Positions 1 to 6,635 of a stretch of 11,697 nucleotides of DNA are shown piece by piece. Below the pieces are notes generated by a model, which had not been told where the DNA came from, did not search any database, and saw nothing but the letters and a program-made list of their open reading frames with translations. The stretch comes from Methanobacteriota archaeon. GTDB taxonomy: Archaea; Methanobacteriota; Methanobacteria; Methanobacteriales; Methanobacteriaceae. Location: NCBI GenBank assembly GCA_023434825.1, contig JAEYSH010000236.1:1-11697 (forward strand), in the 5' to 3' direction. Numbering within the stretch: position 1 is the first letter of the stretch; each line of letters opens with the position of its first letter. A program made the translations under genes and the position numbers.

Positions 1-43
1 CAACCGCTTCCTTTTGATCTTGATTTAAATCTATTACAGGCAT
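1..43 (-). CDS. UvrD/REP-type DNA helicase, first 14 codons (continues past left edge)
   Basis: An ATG at 43-41 on the minus strand opens a frame that reads MPVIDLNQDQKEAV and runs off the window. NQDQ followed by a small-residue helix is the Q-motif region at the extreme N-terminus of superfamily 1 UvrD/REP helicases. A strong archaeal Shine-Dalgarno, AAAGGTGA at 55-48, lies 4 bases upstream, which supports this start. The upstream fragment at 48-260 encodes a similar Q-motif, so this seems to be the intact gene and the other a duplicated remnant. Only the start is visible, so the rest of the protein, including Walker A, is assumed from the family. Confidence 0.6.
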   Translation of the reverse strand, partial: MPVIDLNQDQKEAV

Positions 44-47
44 AATT

Positions 48-55
48 TCACCTTT
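48..55 (-). promoter_or_regulatory. Shine-Dalgarno for the left-edge helicase
   Basis: AAAGGTGA matches the archaeal anti-Shine-Dalgarno complement (AGGAGGTGAT) over its central part. It ends 4 bases before the ATG at 43. It also contains the TGA stop of the upstream 70-codon fragment, so translation of the two frames would be coupled if both are expressed. Confidence 0.6.
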
Positions 56-260
56 TATTATCAACATAAATGAATTTGAGAATTTTTAGGGCCATGATTG
101 TGGTTTTACCGCTCCCAGGGCCTGCAACAATGAATTGGGATTGGTTTATTGGAGCTGAAATAGCTTTGTTTTGATCTTGGTTTTTGTCTATTGTTATGTC
201 TCTTCCAAGGTTTTGAACAACTATTTGTTCGAATTTTTTCCACTTAATCAAATAAAACAC
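48..260 (-). pseudogene. UvrD/REP-type helicase N-terminal fragment (70 codons)
   Basis: The frame starts at a GTG (260-258) directly after an in-frame TAG and ends at a TGA after 70 codons. It encodes a Q-motif (NQDQ, about residues 27-30) and a complete Walker A loop, AGPGSGKTT (46-54). It then stops, with none of the later helicase motifs. No good ribosome binding site precedes the GTG. Complete UvrD-type helicases are many hundreds of residues long, so this is a truncated remnant. The next frame restarts with a similar N-terminus (MPVIDLNQDQ), which points to a duplication of the 5' end or a recombination scar rather than a sequencing frameshift. It could still be expressed as a short P-loop peptide, but nothing in the sequence supports a function for that. 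Confidence 0.6.
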
Positions 261-278
261 CTATTATGCTGCTTGATT

Positions 279-286
279 TTTATATT
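279..286 (+). promoter_or_regulatory. Candidate TATA box for the DUF262-HNH gene
   Basis: TTTATATT lies about 31 bases before the preferred ATG at 317. An archaeal start site about 25 bases downstream would fall near 305-310, giving a very short leader that just includes the weak Shine-Dalgarno at 308-312. A second AT-rich block, ACATATAATA at 291-300, is too close to the start codon. Confidence 0.3.
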
Positions 287-316
287 AGTAACATATAATA
301 TTAAAATGTGATGGAA

Positions 317-1672
317 ATGAATGAATTAAAGAATCTTGATGAAATAGACTTTGAAAAAACTGATGATGAAGAAATTGAAGATGATATTGAACCACTAAGA
401 AGAAAAATTTATACTAAAGAAAAAGATCCTGAGATCGATTCATTGTATAAAAGATACAAAAAAGGTATATTAATTCTTCAGCCAGATTTTCAACGACATT
501 TTATTTGGAATAAATCAAATTCAAGCAGATTAATAGAATCAGCAATCTTAGGAATTCCATTACCTATAATTTATTTATCTGAAGAAAAAAATGGTGAAAA
601 TTACGTAATAGATGGTCAGCAACGCTTGACTTCATTTTTTTCATTTATAGATGGTGAATTTCAAGAATCAAAAGATAAAACTACTGAATTTAAACTCACG
701 GGCCTTAGAGTGCTTAAAGAACTTAATGGAAAACGATTTTCAGATTTAGAGGAAGAAGTACAAGACAAAATCATTTCATATTCAGTAAGAACAATTACCT
801 TTAATAAAGAATCTGATAAAAACCTAAAATTTGAAATATTTGAGAGGTTAAATACCGGCGCTATTTCTTTAAATGATCAAGAGCTTAGAAACTGTATTTA
901 TAGAGGTTCTTATAACTTCCTTTTAAAAGAACTTTCCGAAAATAAAGATTTCAGAGAAATTTTAGGAATTAAAAATCCTGAAAGACGAATGAGTGATATT
1001 GAACTAGTTTTAAGATTTGCAGCATTTTATCATGCTACATATCTCAATTATAAACCTCCTGCAAAACAATTTTTAAATAAAGAAATGGAGTTATACCTAA
1101 ATATTTCAGATGCAGAGGCCATAAAATTAAAAAATGCCTTTAAAAACTCCGTAAGTATAATTAGATCATTGTTTGGCAATCAAGCATTCAGAAGATTTCG
1201 TAGAGGTGATGAAAAAGATCCTAATGGAAATTGGGAAAGTAGACAGTTTAATAAATCTTTATATGAAGTTTTAATGTTTACTTTTGCAAATGCTGATAAA
1301 AACAAAGTCTATAAAAATTTAGATTTAATTAGAGAAGCCTGGATAAATTTAATGACAAATGATCAAGAGTTTATAGATTCTATAGAAATATCAACAAATA
1401 CCATTAAAGCTGTTAAAACACGTTTTGATAAATGGCGAAATGTTTTAGAGAATGTAATAGATATTGATGCTAAAGAACCCCGATGTTTTTCATATAAACT
1501 AAAAAAAGAGCTTTTTGATGCTAATTCAACATGTGAAATTTGTGGACAACGAATTATAGATATAGATGATGCAGCATTAGATCATATTGAACAATATTGG
1601 CAGGGTGGTGAAACAATTCCTGAAAATGCACGATTAACACACAGATATTGTAATTGGTCTAGATCTAGATAG
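317..1672 (+). CDS. DUF262 domain protein with C-terminal HNH nuclease (GmrSD/SspE-related)
   Basis: The protein is about 451 residues long. An acidic N-terminus (about residues 1-30) precedes a DUF262 domain with a QPDFQR segment (about 55-60) and the family hallmark DGQQR (about 99-103). This motif is tied to nucleotide binding or hydrolysis in GmrS, SspE and relatives. The C-terminus is an HNH fold with CEIC, then DH, GG, N-A-R and H-R-Y-C-N, that is, a zinc-stabilised nuclease with the catalytic DH pair near residue 422. Known DUF262-HNH/DUF1524 proteins act as restriction enzymes on modified phage DNA or sense DNA phosphorothioation. Starts at 308 (GTG), 311 and 317 are possible. I prefer ATG 317 because GTGAT at 308-312 makes a usable ribosome site 4 bases before it. 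The gene diverges from the helicase fragment and is followed by the PAPS-reductase-like gene. Its role in defence is inferred from family and context. Confidence 0.88.
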   Translation: MNELKNLDEIDFEKTDDEEIEDDIEPLRRKIYTKEKDPEIDSLYKRYKKGILILQPDFQRHFIWNKSNSSRLIESAILGIPLPIIYLSEEKNGENYVIDGQQRLTSFFSFIDGEFQESKDKTTEFKLTGLRVLKELNGKRFSDLEEEVQDKIISYSVRTITFNKESDKNLKFEIFERLNTGAISLNDQELRNCIYRGSYNFLLKELSENKDFREILGIKNPERRMSDIELVLRFAAFYHATYLNYKPPAKQFLNKEMELYLNISDAEAIKLKNAFKNSVSIIRSLFGNQAFRRFRRGDEKDPNGNWESRQFNKSLYEVLMFTFANADKNKVYKNLDLIREAWINLMTNDQEFIDSIEISTNTIKAVKTRFDKWRNVLENVIDIDAKEPRCFSYKLKKELFDANSTCEICGQRIIDIDDAALDHIEQYWQGGETIPENARLTHRYCNWSRSR

Positions 1673-1911
1673 GAATAGCGAAATATTACTTAAGAACTAA
1701 ATACATGTCAAATTAATTTCAATTTTATTAATTTTCTGAAAAAACATGAAAATTAAGAATACATTAATATAACTACCTTGGATTTATATATTTAATAATA
1801 TTATTAAGGTTAAATTAATATAGGATGATTATAAATCATTATTAAAGAAAATAATTTATATTTGAATTTTTTAATAGTTATTTGTATTTAATAATCCTTG
1901 GATGAGGTAGT
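1673..1911 (+). promoter_or_regulatory. Promoter region of the PAPS-reductase-like gene, two TATA boxes and two palindromes
   Basis: This 239-base gap is strongly AT-rich. TTTATATA at 1783-1790 is one candidate TATA box and TTTATATT at 1855-1862 another. The second is preceded by an A-rich BRE-like stretch and sits about 50 bases before the ATG; it is also the one preserved in the inverted copy near 9591, so it is the better candidate. Two perfect inverted repeats lie between the boxes: TTAATAATATTATTAA (1792-1807) and ATGATT-ATA-AATCAT (1825-1839). These are possible operators, but short AT palindromes are common by chance. The ribosome site GATGAGGT (1901-1908) lies 3 bases before the ATG. 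Confidence 0.45.
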
Positions 1912-1939
1912 ATGTATAAAAAAGAAAGTGATTCCTTAG
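1848..1939 (+). repeat. Left copy of an inverted repeat: promoter plus first codons of the PAPS-reductase-like gene
   Basis: This block runs from just before the TATA box through the ribosome site, the ATG at 1912 and the first nine codons. It recurs in inverted orientation at 9518-9605 with only a few substitutions and small gaps by eye, over about 90 bases. The two copies lie about 7.6 kb apart and enclose most of the PAPS-reductase-like gene, the six-gene operon and the DUF1232 gene. Confidence 0.8.
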
Positions 1940-3045
1940 GAACTCTTATAGAACTTTGTTCTGATAAAAATGTTGCTGTTAGTTTTTCTTGTGGTAAAGA
2001 TAGTTTAGTGGTTTTAGATTTAGCTAACCGAATAGGAATTGAAAAAGCAGTGTTTGCTGATACTTCAATAGAATTTAAAGAAACACTAGAATATTTAGAG
2101 TATATCCAAGATTTTTATAATATTGATGTTGTTAGGTCTTCAAAAGATTTTTTTAGTTATGTTAAAGATTTAGGATTACCTTCTAGAAGGTATAGATGGT
2201 GCTGTGATGTGCTTAAATTTGGTCCATTAGCTAGTTATGCAATTGAAAATAATATTACTGCATTTATTACGGGATTAAGAAGAGATGAATCTAGAAGGAG
2301 AGAATGTTATGATATACTCAATTTTAATCCTGCAATTCCTGTTCCTCAAGTTAATCCAATATTAGATTGGACTGACGAAGACATCTGGAATTATATTAAA
2401 GAGAATAATTTACCATATAATCCTTTATATAATCATTTTAGTAGAGTAGGATGCTTTTGTTGTCCATATAGAACTAATAAAGATGAATGGAAAAAAGTAA
2501 GGAATTTAATTCCTGAAGGTATGGATAAACTGGACAAAACAATTAACGAAAAAACTCAAAACATTAAAAGTGGATATAAAAAATTATTCATGGAAGACGG
2601 TTGGAAAAGTTGGACATATCCTCTTAAAAAAATAAATGTAGGCAAATATTCTTTTGATGAAACTACGAATTCTTTTAAAATTAGAATTAATGACTTAAAT
2701 CAAGTAGATAAAGTAAAAAATATGATTGATGTTTTAGACAATGAATATGAGATATCTAATAATGATATTACAATATTTATAAAAGAAAATAACAAAAAGG
2801 GTGAAGAATTTCAAAAGATTAAGGTAATGGTAGAAAAAAGTATAAATTGTATTCAATGTAGTACCTGTATAGCCTTATGTGAAAAAGGGGCTTTATATGT
2901 TAATGGAAATATCAAAGTGAATTCAGAACTATGTGAAAAATGTTCAAAATGTTTAATTGCTAATGGAAATACTAGTTTAAGGATGATGTGTATTGCTAGG
3001 AACTATACGCGGAATCGGAATACATTACTTCAAGTTGATTCTTAG
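1912..3045 (+). CDS. PAPS-reductase/DndC-family PP-loop protein with C-terminal ferredoxin domain
   Basis: The protein has 377 residues. An adenosine-nucleotide PP-loop, SFSCGKDSL (24-32), is followed by RRYRWCCDVLK (92-102), GLRRDESRRRE (121-131) and the GCFCCPY cysteine cluster (180-186), all features of the PAPS reductase/ATP pyrophosphatase fold. Residues 311-350 are ferredoxin-like: CIQCSTCIALC (313-323) and CEKCSKC (341-347). The expected eighth cysteine is an asparagine (about 351); C360 might replace it. Such PP-loop/ferredoxin proteins are common in methanogens and presumably adenylate a substrate for sulfur or redox chemistry; the substrate is unknown. The fold is also that of DndC/SspD in DNA phosphorothioation, but no cysteine desulfurase or other Dnd/Ssp gene is in the window, so that role is only a possibility. 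Its stop overlaps the stop of the convergent operon by 4 bases, leaving no room for a separate terminator. Confidence 0.85.
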   Translation: MYKKESDSLGTLIELCSDKNVAVSFSCGKDSLVVLDLANRIGIEKAVFADTSIEFKETLEYLEYIQDFYNIDVVRSSKDFFSYVKDLGLPSRRYRWCCDVLKFGPLASYAIENNITAFITGLRRDESRRRECYDILNFNPAIPVPQVNPILDWTDEDIWNYIKENNLPYNPLYNHFSRVGCFCCPYRTNKDEWKKVRNLIPEGMDKLDKTINEKTQNIKSGYKKLFMEDGWKSWTYPLKKINVGKYSFDETTNSFKIRINDLNQVDKVKNMIDVLDNEYEISNNDITIFIKENNKKGEEFQKIKVMVEKSINCIQCSTCIALCEKGALYVNGNIKVNSELCEKCSKCLIANGNTSLRMMCIARNYTRNRNTLLQVDS

Positions 3046-3869
3046 GCTCTTACCCTATCTCTTTCTCTAGTTCTCCATCTTTCTCTAACATGATTTAAAT
3101 ACATAGCAGTTTTTTTATTTAGATGTATTTCATCATTATCGTCTATATCATCGATGAGCTTGCTTGAACCATCCCCAAATCCAGTCATTGTCCTTAATAT
3201 ACGATCAACTTGCATTGGATTTAATAATGAAAACATTATTCCTTCAAATGAGTATTCTGAAATTACATTATCTACATCATCATTATCATCACTTAATATA
3301 ATTTGATTTGATAATAAATGGAATATTGACAGCGCTTGTCTAGGAATTTGCTGTTTGTTTGTTATCATAGCTCTAGTAATTGCAATTGTTAATATTCCAT
3401 TAAGTTCTAAAAATTTACTTTGTAATCGTGGCGCAGAAAGTGCTACCTCTTCCCATCTTACTTGTTGGAGCTTTTTCACTAATGGTCCGGGGTATATATA
3501 TTCGTTTTCTAGTTCTACTATCATACCATCATTTAATAAAGCTAATATTTTGTTGTTAGGTAGAGCAGAATAATTTAATTCTCTCAGTTCTTCATCATTG
3601 ATTCTTGTTATTGAATCAAATAAAAAAACCTGTGCAATTTCTGAAGCAGTATTGAAATATCCCATAGTTCTAGGGTTTTTCTGATATATCCACGCTAATT
3701 CTTTTACTACATCTACAACCACTTTAGGAGGAATTTCATCTTTTAAATATGCTTCTAAAATATCAGTTATCTGAAAAATAGATAATTGACATTTTTTACA
3801 TATTAATTCCCCTTCATAATCGTCTAAATCAGACGAAACCAACCCACAACATTCACATTTATCTTTCAC
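3042..3869 (-). CDS. Zinc-ribbon/winged-helix protein with Arg-Glu-rich tail, last gene of the operon
   Basis: I do not recognise this 275-residue protein. The N-terminus is a zinc ribbon, C5-x2-C8 and C24-x2-C27. Residues about 75-130 look like a winged helix: a helix, then INDEELRELN, a recognition-like segment, and GMIVELENEYIYPGPLVKKL as the wing. A helical region follows, then an acidic linker (about 236-248) and a basic tail, RERWRTRERDRVRA. The layout matches that of the 285-aa first gene of the operon (zinc ribbon, winged helix in a similar place, RER-rich end), so the two look like diverged paralogs that could pair. The start is a GTG at 3869-3867, chosen because a strong GAGGTGAT lies 3 bases upstream and overlaps the stop of the SMC-like gene. 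Its stop overlaps that of the PAPS-reductase-like gene. DNA or RNA binding is inferred from the folds. Confidence 0.8.
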   Translation of the reverse strand: MKDKCECCGLVSSDLDDYEGELICKKCQLSIFQITDILEAYLKDEIPPKVVVDVVKELAWIYQKNPRTMGYFNTASEIAQVFLFDSITRINDEELRELNYSALPNNKILALLNDGMIVELENEYIYPGPLVKKLQQVRWEEVALSAPRLQSKFLELNGILTIAITRAMITNKQQIPRQALSIFHLLSNQIILSDDNDDVDNVISEYSFEGIMFSLLNPMQVDRILRTMTGFGDGSSKLIDDIDDNDEIHLNKKTAMYLNHVRERWRTRERDRVRA

Positions 3870-3872
3870 AAA

Positions 3873-3880
3873 ATCACCTC
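3873..3880 (-). promoter_or_regulatory. Strong ribosome binding site GAGGTGAT deciding a GTG start
   Basis: GAGGTGAT is an 8-base match to the archaeal consensus. It lies 3 bases before the GTG start of the 275-aa gene and overlaps the TGA stop of the SMC-like gene (3881-3879), so ribosomes finishing the latter are well placed to restart. Confidence 0.7.
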
Positions 3881-5819
3881 ATGTTTTTATTTTTAAAGGA
3901 CTTTCTTCTTCTGTTAAATTGGTTAAAATTATAAACCAACCTTCATCCTCTGCTTTTTTTGATAGATATTTCAAAATTTTGATTTTCTTATCATCGTCAA
4001 AATTAGCTAAAACATCGTCAAGAATTAAGAAATCTAAATCAGATATATACATCTGCTTTAAAGCTATTTGCAGAATTAAAGCAATAGCTGATTTTTCGGA
4101 AGTACTTAATGTTTTTACTTGTTGAAGTACATATTCGCCAGTATTTTCATCCAATCTCTCTACATACAATTGATAAGCATCGTTTAATTTAATGTTTTTA
4201 AATTCAGTGAAACCTAAGTTATTAATTAACTCACCCATATTTTTATTGAAGTTTTCTTTTGCTTTTTGCTTTTGATCTTCAGCTTTTGTTTCTGTATATT
4301 CAATATAGCCTTCAATATGATCAATTATCTTATCATATACTTTTTTAGCGGTTTTAGGATTAAATGAACGGTTTCCGATTTTAAATGATGCCCTAGTTAT
4401 ATCCTCATTTTTACGGTCTATATCTCTTCGAATCTTTTCAATTGATTTTTCAATTTTTGTGAGCTCTTTGTCTAACTCTTCATCCTCTTCATTAAATTTT
4501 GATTTAATAGGTTTTAGCTCTTTTTCATATTCTTCAATCTTTTCTTCCAAATCTTTTATATTTGCTAAAGAAGAAGAAACCTTCTGATCGAAAATTAAGA
4601 TATCTTCATTATTCGATTTAATTTCAGATTCAGTATTTCTGATTTCAATATTTTTTTGGTCAATTTCTTGATCAATTTTCTCAATTTCTGTCTTTACTTC
4701 ATTATATCGAGAATTTATTTTACCAATCTGCTCATTAATACCTTTTTTCTCATTAACAAGTTTATCTAGACGTTTTTCTATTAAATCCGGATCGAAACCT
4801 TCTGATTTACATAAAGGACAAATATGAGATTCATTTTTAGTATTTATAGCCGTTATGAGTAAATTATGTTCCCCACTTATACCTTCTCTTTCTTCTTTTA
4901 GTTCAGGAATCTTTTTAGCTTTCAAAACTTCTAGTTTAGTTTTTTCATCGTATAAATCCTTTATTCGATGATTTAAAGTTTTTAAATTATTTTTTATCTC
5001 TTCCTTTTTTTTATTTGACTCTTGATTCTCTTGTACGAATTCATCTTTTTCTACTTCATAATTTTGTATCTCAGATTTTATTTTAGATATCCTTTTTTTC
5101 CGGGTTTGTATTTCTTCGTTTATCCTGTCTCTTTCATCAACTAGAAATTTTACTCCGCCTCTTTTAACATATTTTGTTAATTTCTCTTTTTCAGCCTCTA
5201 AAGTTTCTAATTCAGATTCTAATTCTTCTAAATCTTTATCTATGCCTTTTAGCATTTTTATACTCTGATCTACTTGGTATTTCCGTTCTAAAAATTCATC
5301 TTTTTTATCTTTTAAAAACTCTTTTTCCTCATCGAAGATTTTCGCAGACGAAAGTTCAGTTACTGCCCATGAAAAATTTCCAGGTTCAATTTCATCGCCT
5401 TCCACACTATTCAGCTGTTTTAATATCCTACTATCATTTGAAAGTATTCCCGCTAATAAAAAATCCTGATTTCCATTTTTATGAGATTTGAGAATTTCAC
5501 CATTTTGCTTAACAATATATTCAAAATCTTTACCATCAAATTTTAATTCGACCTTACCAGTATCTGAATGTACATTTACGAAACCTTGTTGGGGATTTTT
5601 TTCATTACTTTTTATACCAAGATTTTTTGCCTCTTCATCAACAGATTTTTTGAATTTACCATCAAGAGTAACAGATAGTACTCCTGCAAGGGCTTTAATA
5701 ATTGAAGTTTTTCCTGAAGAGTTAGGAGCTTCAACAATATTTAACGCACCTTTTTTAAATTTAAACTCATTGTTTCCTCTTAAACCCCCAACATTCTCTA
5801 CTATAAGCTTTGCTGACAT
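3879..5819 (-). CDS. SMC/Rad50-like ATPase with zinc-hook CPLC and coiled coil
   Basis: The 646-residue protein has split ATPase halves around a long charged coiled coil, as in Rad50, RecF/RecN and DndD. The N-terminal half carries a Walker A variant, APNSSGKTS (31-39), with alanine in place of the usual first glycine. A coiled coil of about 165 residues rises to CPLC (334-337), the zinc-hook motif of Rad50 that joins two molecules, and a similar arm returns to about 530. The C-terminal half has a signature-like LSTSEKSAIAL (571-581), Walker B FLILDD (597-602) and the D-loop LANFD. An aspartate follows the Walker B aspartate, as in RecF-type LDD motifs. The arms are much shorter than those of true SMC or Rad50. 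Its ATG overlaps the stop of the 40-aa gene (TAATG) and it has AAGGAGG (5836-5830) upstream. It is probably the DNA-engaging motor of the operon's complex; the exact family is not assigned. Confidence 0.88.
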   Translation of the reverse strand: MSAKLIVENVGGLRGNNEFKFKKGALNIVEAPNSSGKTSIIKALAGVLSVTLDGKFKKSVDEEAKNLGIKSNEKNPQQGFVNVHSDTGKVELKFDGKDFEYIVKQNGEILKSHKNGNQDFLLAGILSNDSRILKQLNSVEGDEIEPGNFSWAVTELSSAKIFDEEKEFLKDKKDEFLERKYQVDQSIKMLKGIDKDLEELESELETLEAEKEKLTKYVKRGGVKFLVDERDRINEEIQTRKKRISKIKSEIQNYEVEKDEFVQENQESNKKKEEIKNNLKTLNHRIKDLYDEKTKLEVLKAKKIPELKEEREGISGEHNLLITAINTKNESHICPLCKSEGFDPDLIEKRLDKLVNEKKGINEQIGKINSRYNEVKTEIEKIDQEIDQKNIEIRNTESEIKSNNEDILIFDQKVSSSLANIKDLEEKIEEYEKELKPIKSKFNEEDEELDKELTKIEKSIEKIRRDIDRKNEDITRASFKIGNRSFNPKTAKKVYDKIIDHIEGYIEYTETKAEDQKQKAKENFNKNMGELINNLGFTEFKNIKLNDAYQLYVERLDENTGEYVLQQVKTLSTSEKSAIALILQIALKQMYISDLDFLILDDVLANFDDDKKIKILKYLSKKAEDEGWFIILTNLTEEESPLKIKT

Positions 5820-5941
5820 TATTTGGATGCCTCCTTTATGATTTTTTCAATCTCACTATCCAAAGCCTTAGCAATTTTATTCTTTTTAAAATCCCGTTTC
5901 TTAGCCATATCATCTAATAATTTTTTTAATTCATTAGGCAT
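5819..5941 (-). CDS. Small charged helical protein (40 aa) inside the operon
   Basis: This short gene fills what would otherwise be a gap of about 110 bases in a tightly packed operon. It begins MPNELKKLLDDMAKKR and ends IEKIIKEASK: lysine-rich, with aliphatic residues spaced as in amphipathic helices, and no cysteines. GGAGGT at 5954-5949 lies 7 bases before the ATG at 5941; a second ATG directly upstream (5944) would add one residue. It overlaps the end of the 233-aa gene by 8 bases, and its TAA shares one base with the ATG of the SMC-like gene. It also carries that gene's ribosome site. The coupling at both ends and the good ribosome site argue that it is translated. It may be a small subunit or adaptor for the SMC-like protein, by analogy with small partners such as DndE, but no homology is seen. 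Confidence 0.7.
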   Translation of the reverse strand: MPNELKKLLDDMAKKRDFKKNKIAKALDSEIEKIIKEASK

Positions 5942-6635
5942 CATCTATACCTCCAATATAATCTACAATACTTATTGATTCCCGGTTCCACCAGTCATAT
6001 GAATCCTTTCTACTCCTTATTTTATCAATTAAAGTATTGTATTTATGTTCATCCATTTTTTTAAACTTTAACCTATATGAAACTCCTGCAATCCGACTAA
6101 TACCTCCTAAAATCATCCTAACTATGCTATTTTCAGTGATTCGTAAACTAATATCAAGATTATCTTCTTTTTCAATATTTAAAATCTCATTAATTAGATA
6201 TTCTGTATCCTTTTTAACTTGATTTCTCTTATAATCCTTATAATCATTAAAATATACTGTAAAATTTAAAATACCACTATATGGCACAATTTCAGTATTT
6301 AACAGGATTGTCTCTCTGCCCCACCACGTTAATGAATGTCCTACTTCATGAATTTTGTTTGAAAAATTTTTAAATTTCTCTGGATCCATATTCTTAAATT
6401 TGTATTGGTAAGAAACTCCTATACCTCTCTGTACTAATTCTGATCCCATTCGTATTATATTGAATTCTAAAGGAGTTAAATTAATATCTAAGTCTTTAAT
6501 ATCCTTTATTTTAGGTACATCTAACAATTTTCTCCTTGCATCATTTTGATATGAATCTTTGTAACCATCGAAATAAACAGTCAATATCAATTTACCTCTT
6601 GATGGAACATCATTTATTGATATTATGATGACCAC
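5934..6635 (-). CDS. Two-repeat protein of unknown function (233 aa)
   Basis: I do not recognise this family. The protein is two tandem copies of one domain of about 100 residues. Copy 1 (about 13-110) and copy 2 (about 119-221) share, in order, a strand K/N-L/F-TVYF(D/N)-YKD, a helix with an I(I/V)RM segment, GVSY-(Q/R)-(Y/L)KFK-MD, and (T/D)WW-x-RE(T/S)I. Conservation of paired tryptophans and RE(S/T)I in both copies suggests a structural or binding role; no catalytic motif, signal peptide or membrane segment is visible. The only possible start in this frame after the upstream stop is a GTG at 6635, with AAAAAAGG almost touching it, so initiation probably depends on coupling with the AAA gene, whose end it overlaps by 13 bases. 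It overlaps the 40-aa gene by 8 bases. It could be a scaffold, sensor or substrate-recognition subunit. Confidence 0.75.
   Translation of the reverse strand: MVIIISINDVPSRGKLILTVYFDGYKDSYQNDARRKLLDVPKIKDIKDLDINLTPLEFNIIRMGSELVQRGIGVSYQYKFKNMDPEKFKNFSNKIHEVGHSLTWWGRETILLNTEIVPYSGILNFTVYFNDYKDYKRNQVKKDTEYLINEILNIEKEDNLDISLRITENSIVRMILGGISRIAGVSYRLKFKKMDEHKYNTLIDKIRSRKDSYDWWNRESISIVDYIGGIDDA

Noticed and set aside
1..260. A single helicase gene broken by a frameshift at the left edge
   Set aside because: The downstream frame repeats the N-terminal Q-motif with its own ATG and ribosome site instead of continuing after Walker A, so duplication or fragment insertion fits better.
5174..5841. Two plus-strand ORFs of 105 and 117 codons inside the SMC-like gene
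   Set aside because: They lie antisense to a clear ATPase gene, have leucine/phenylalanine-rich compositions typical of the reverse of coiled-coil codons, and show no ribosome site or recognisable motif.
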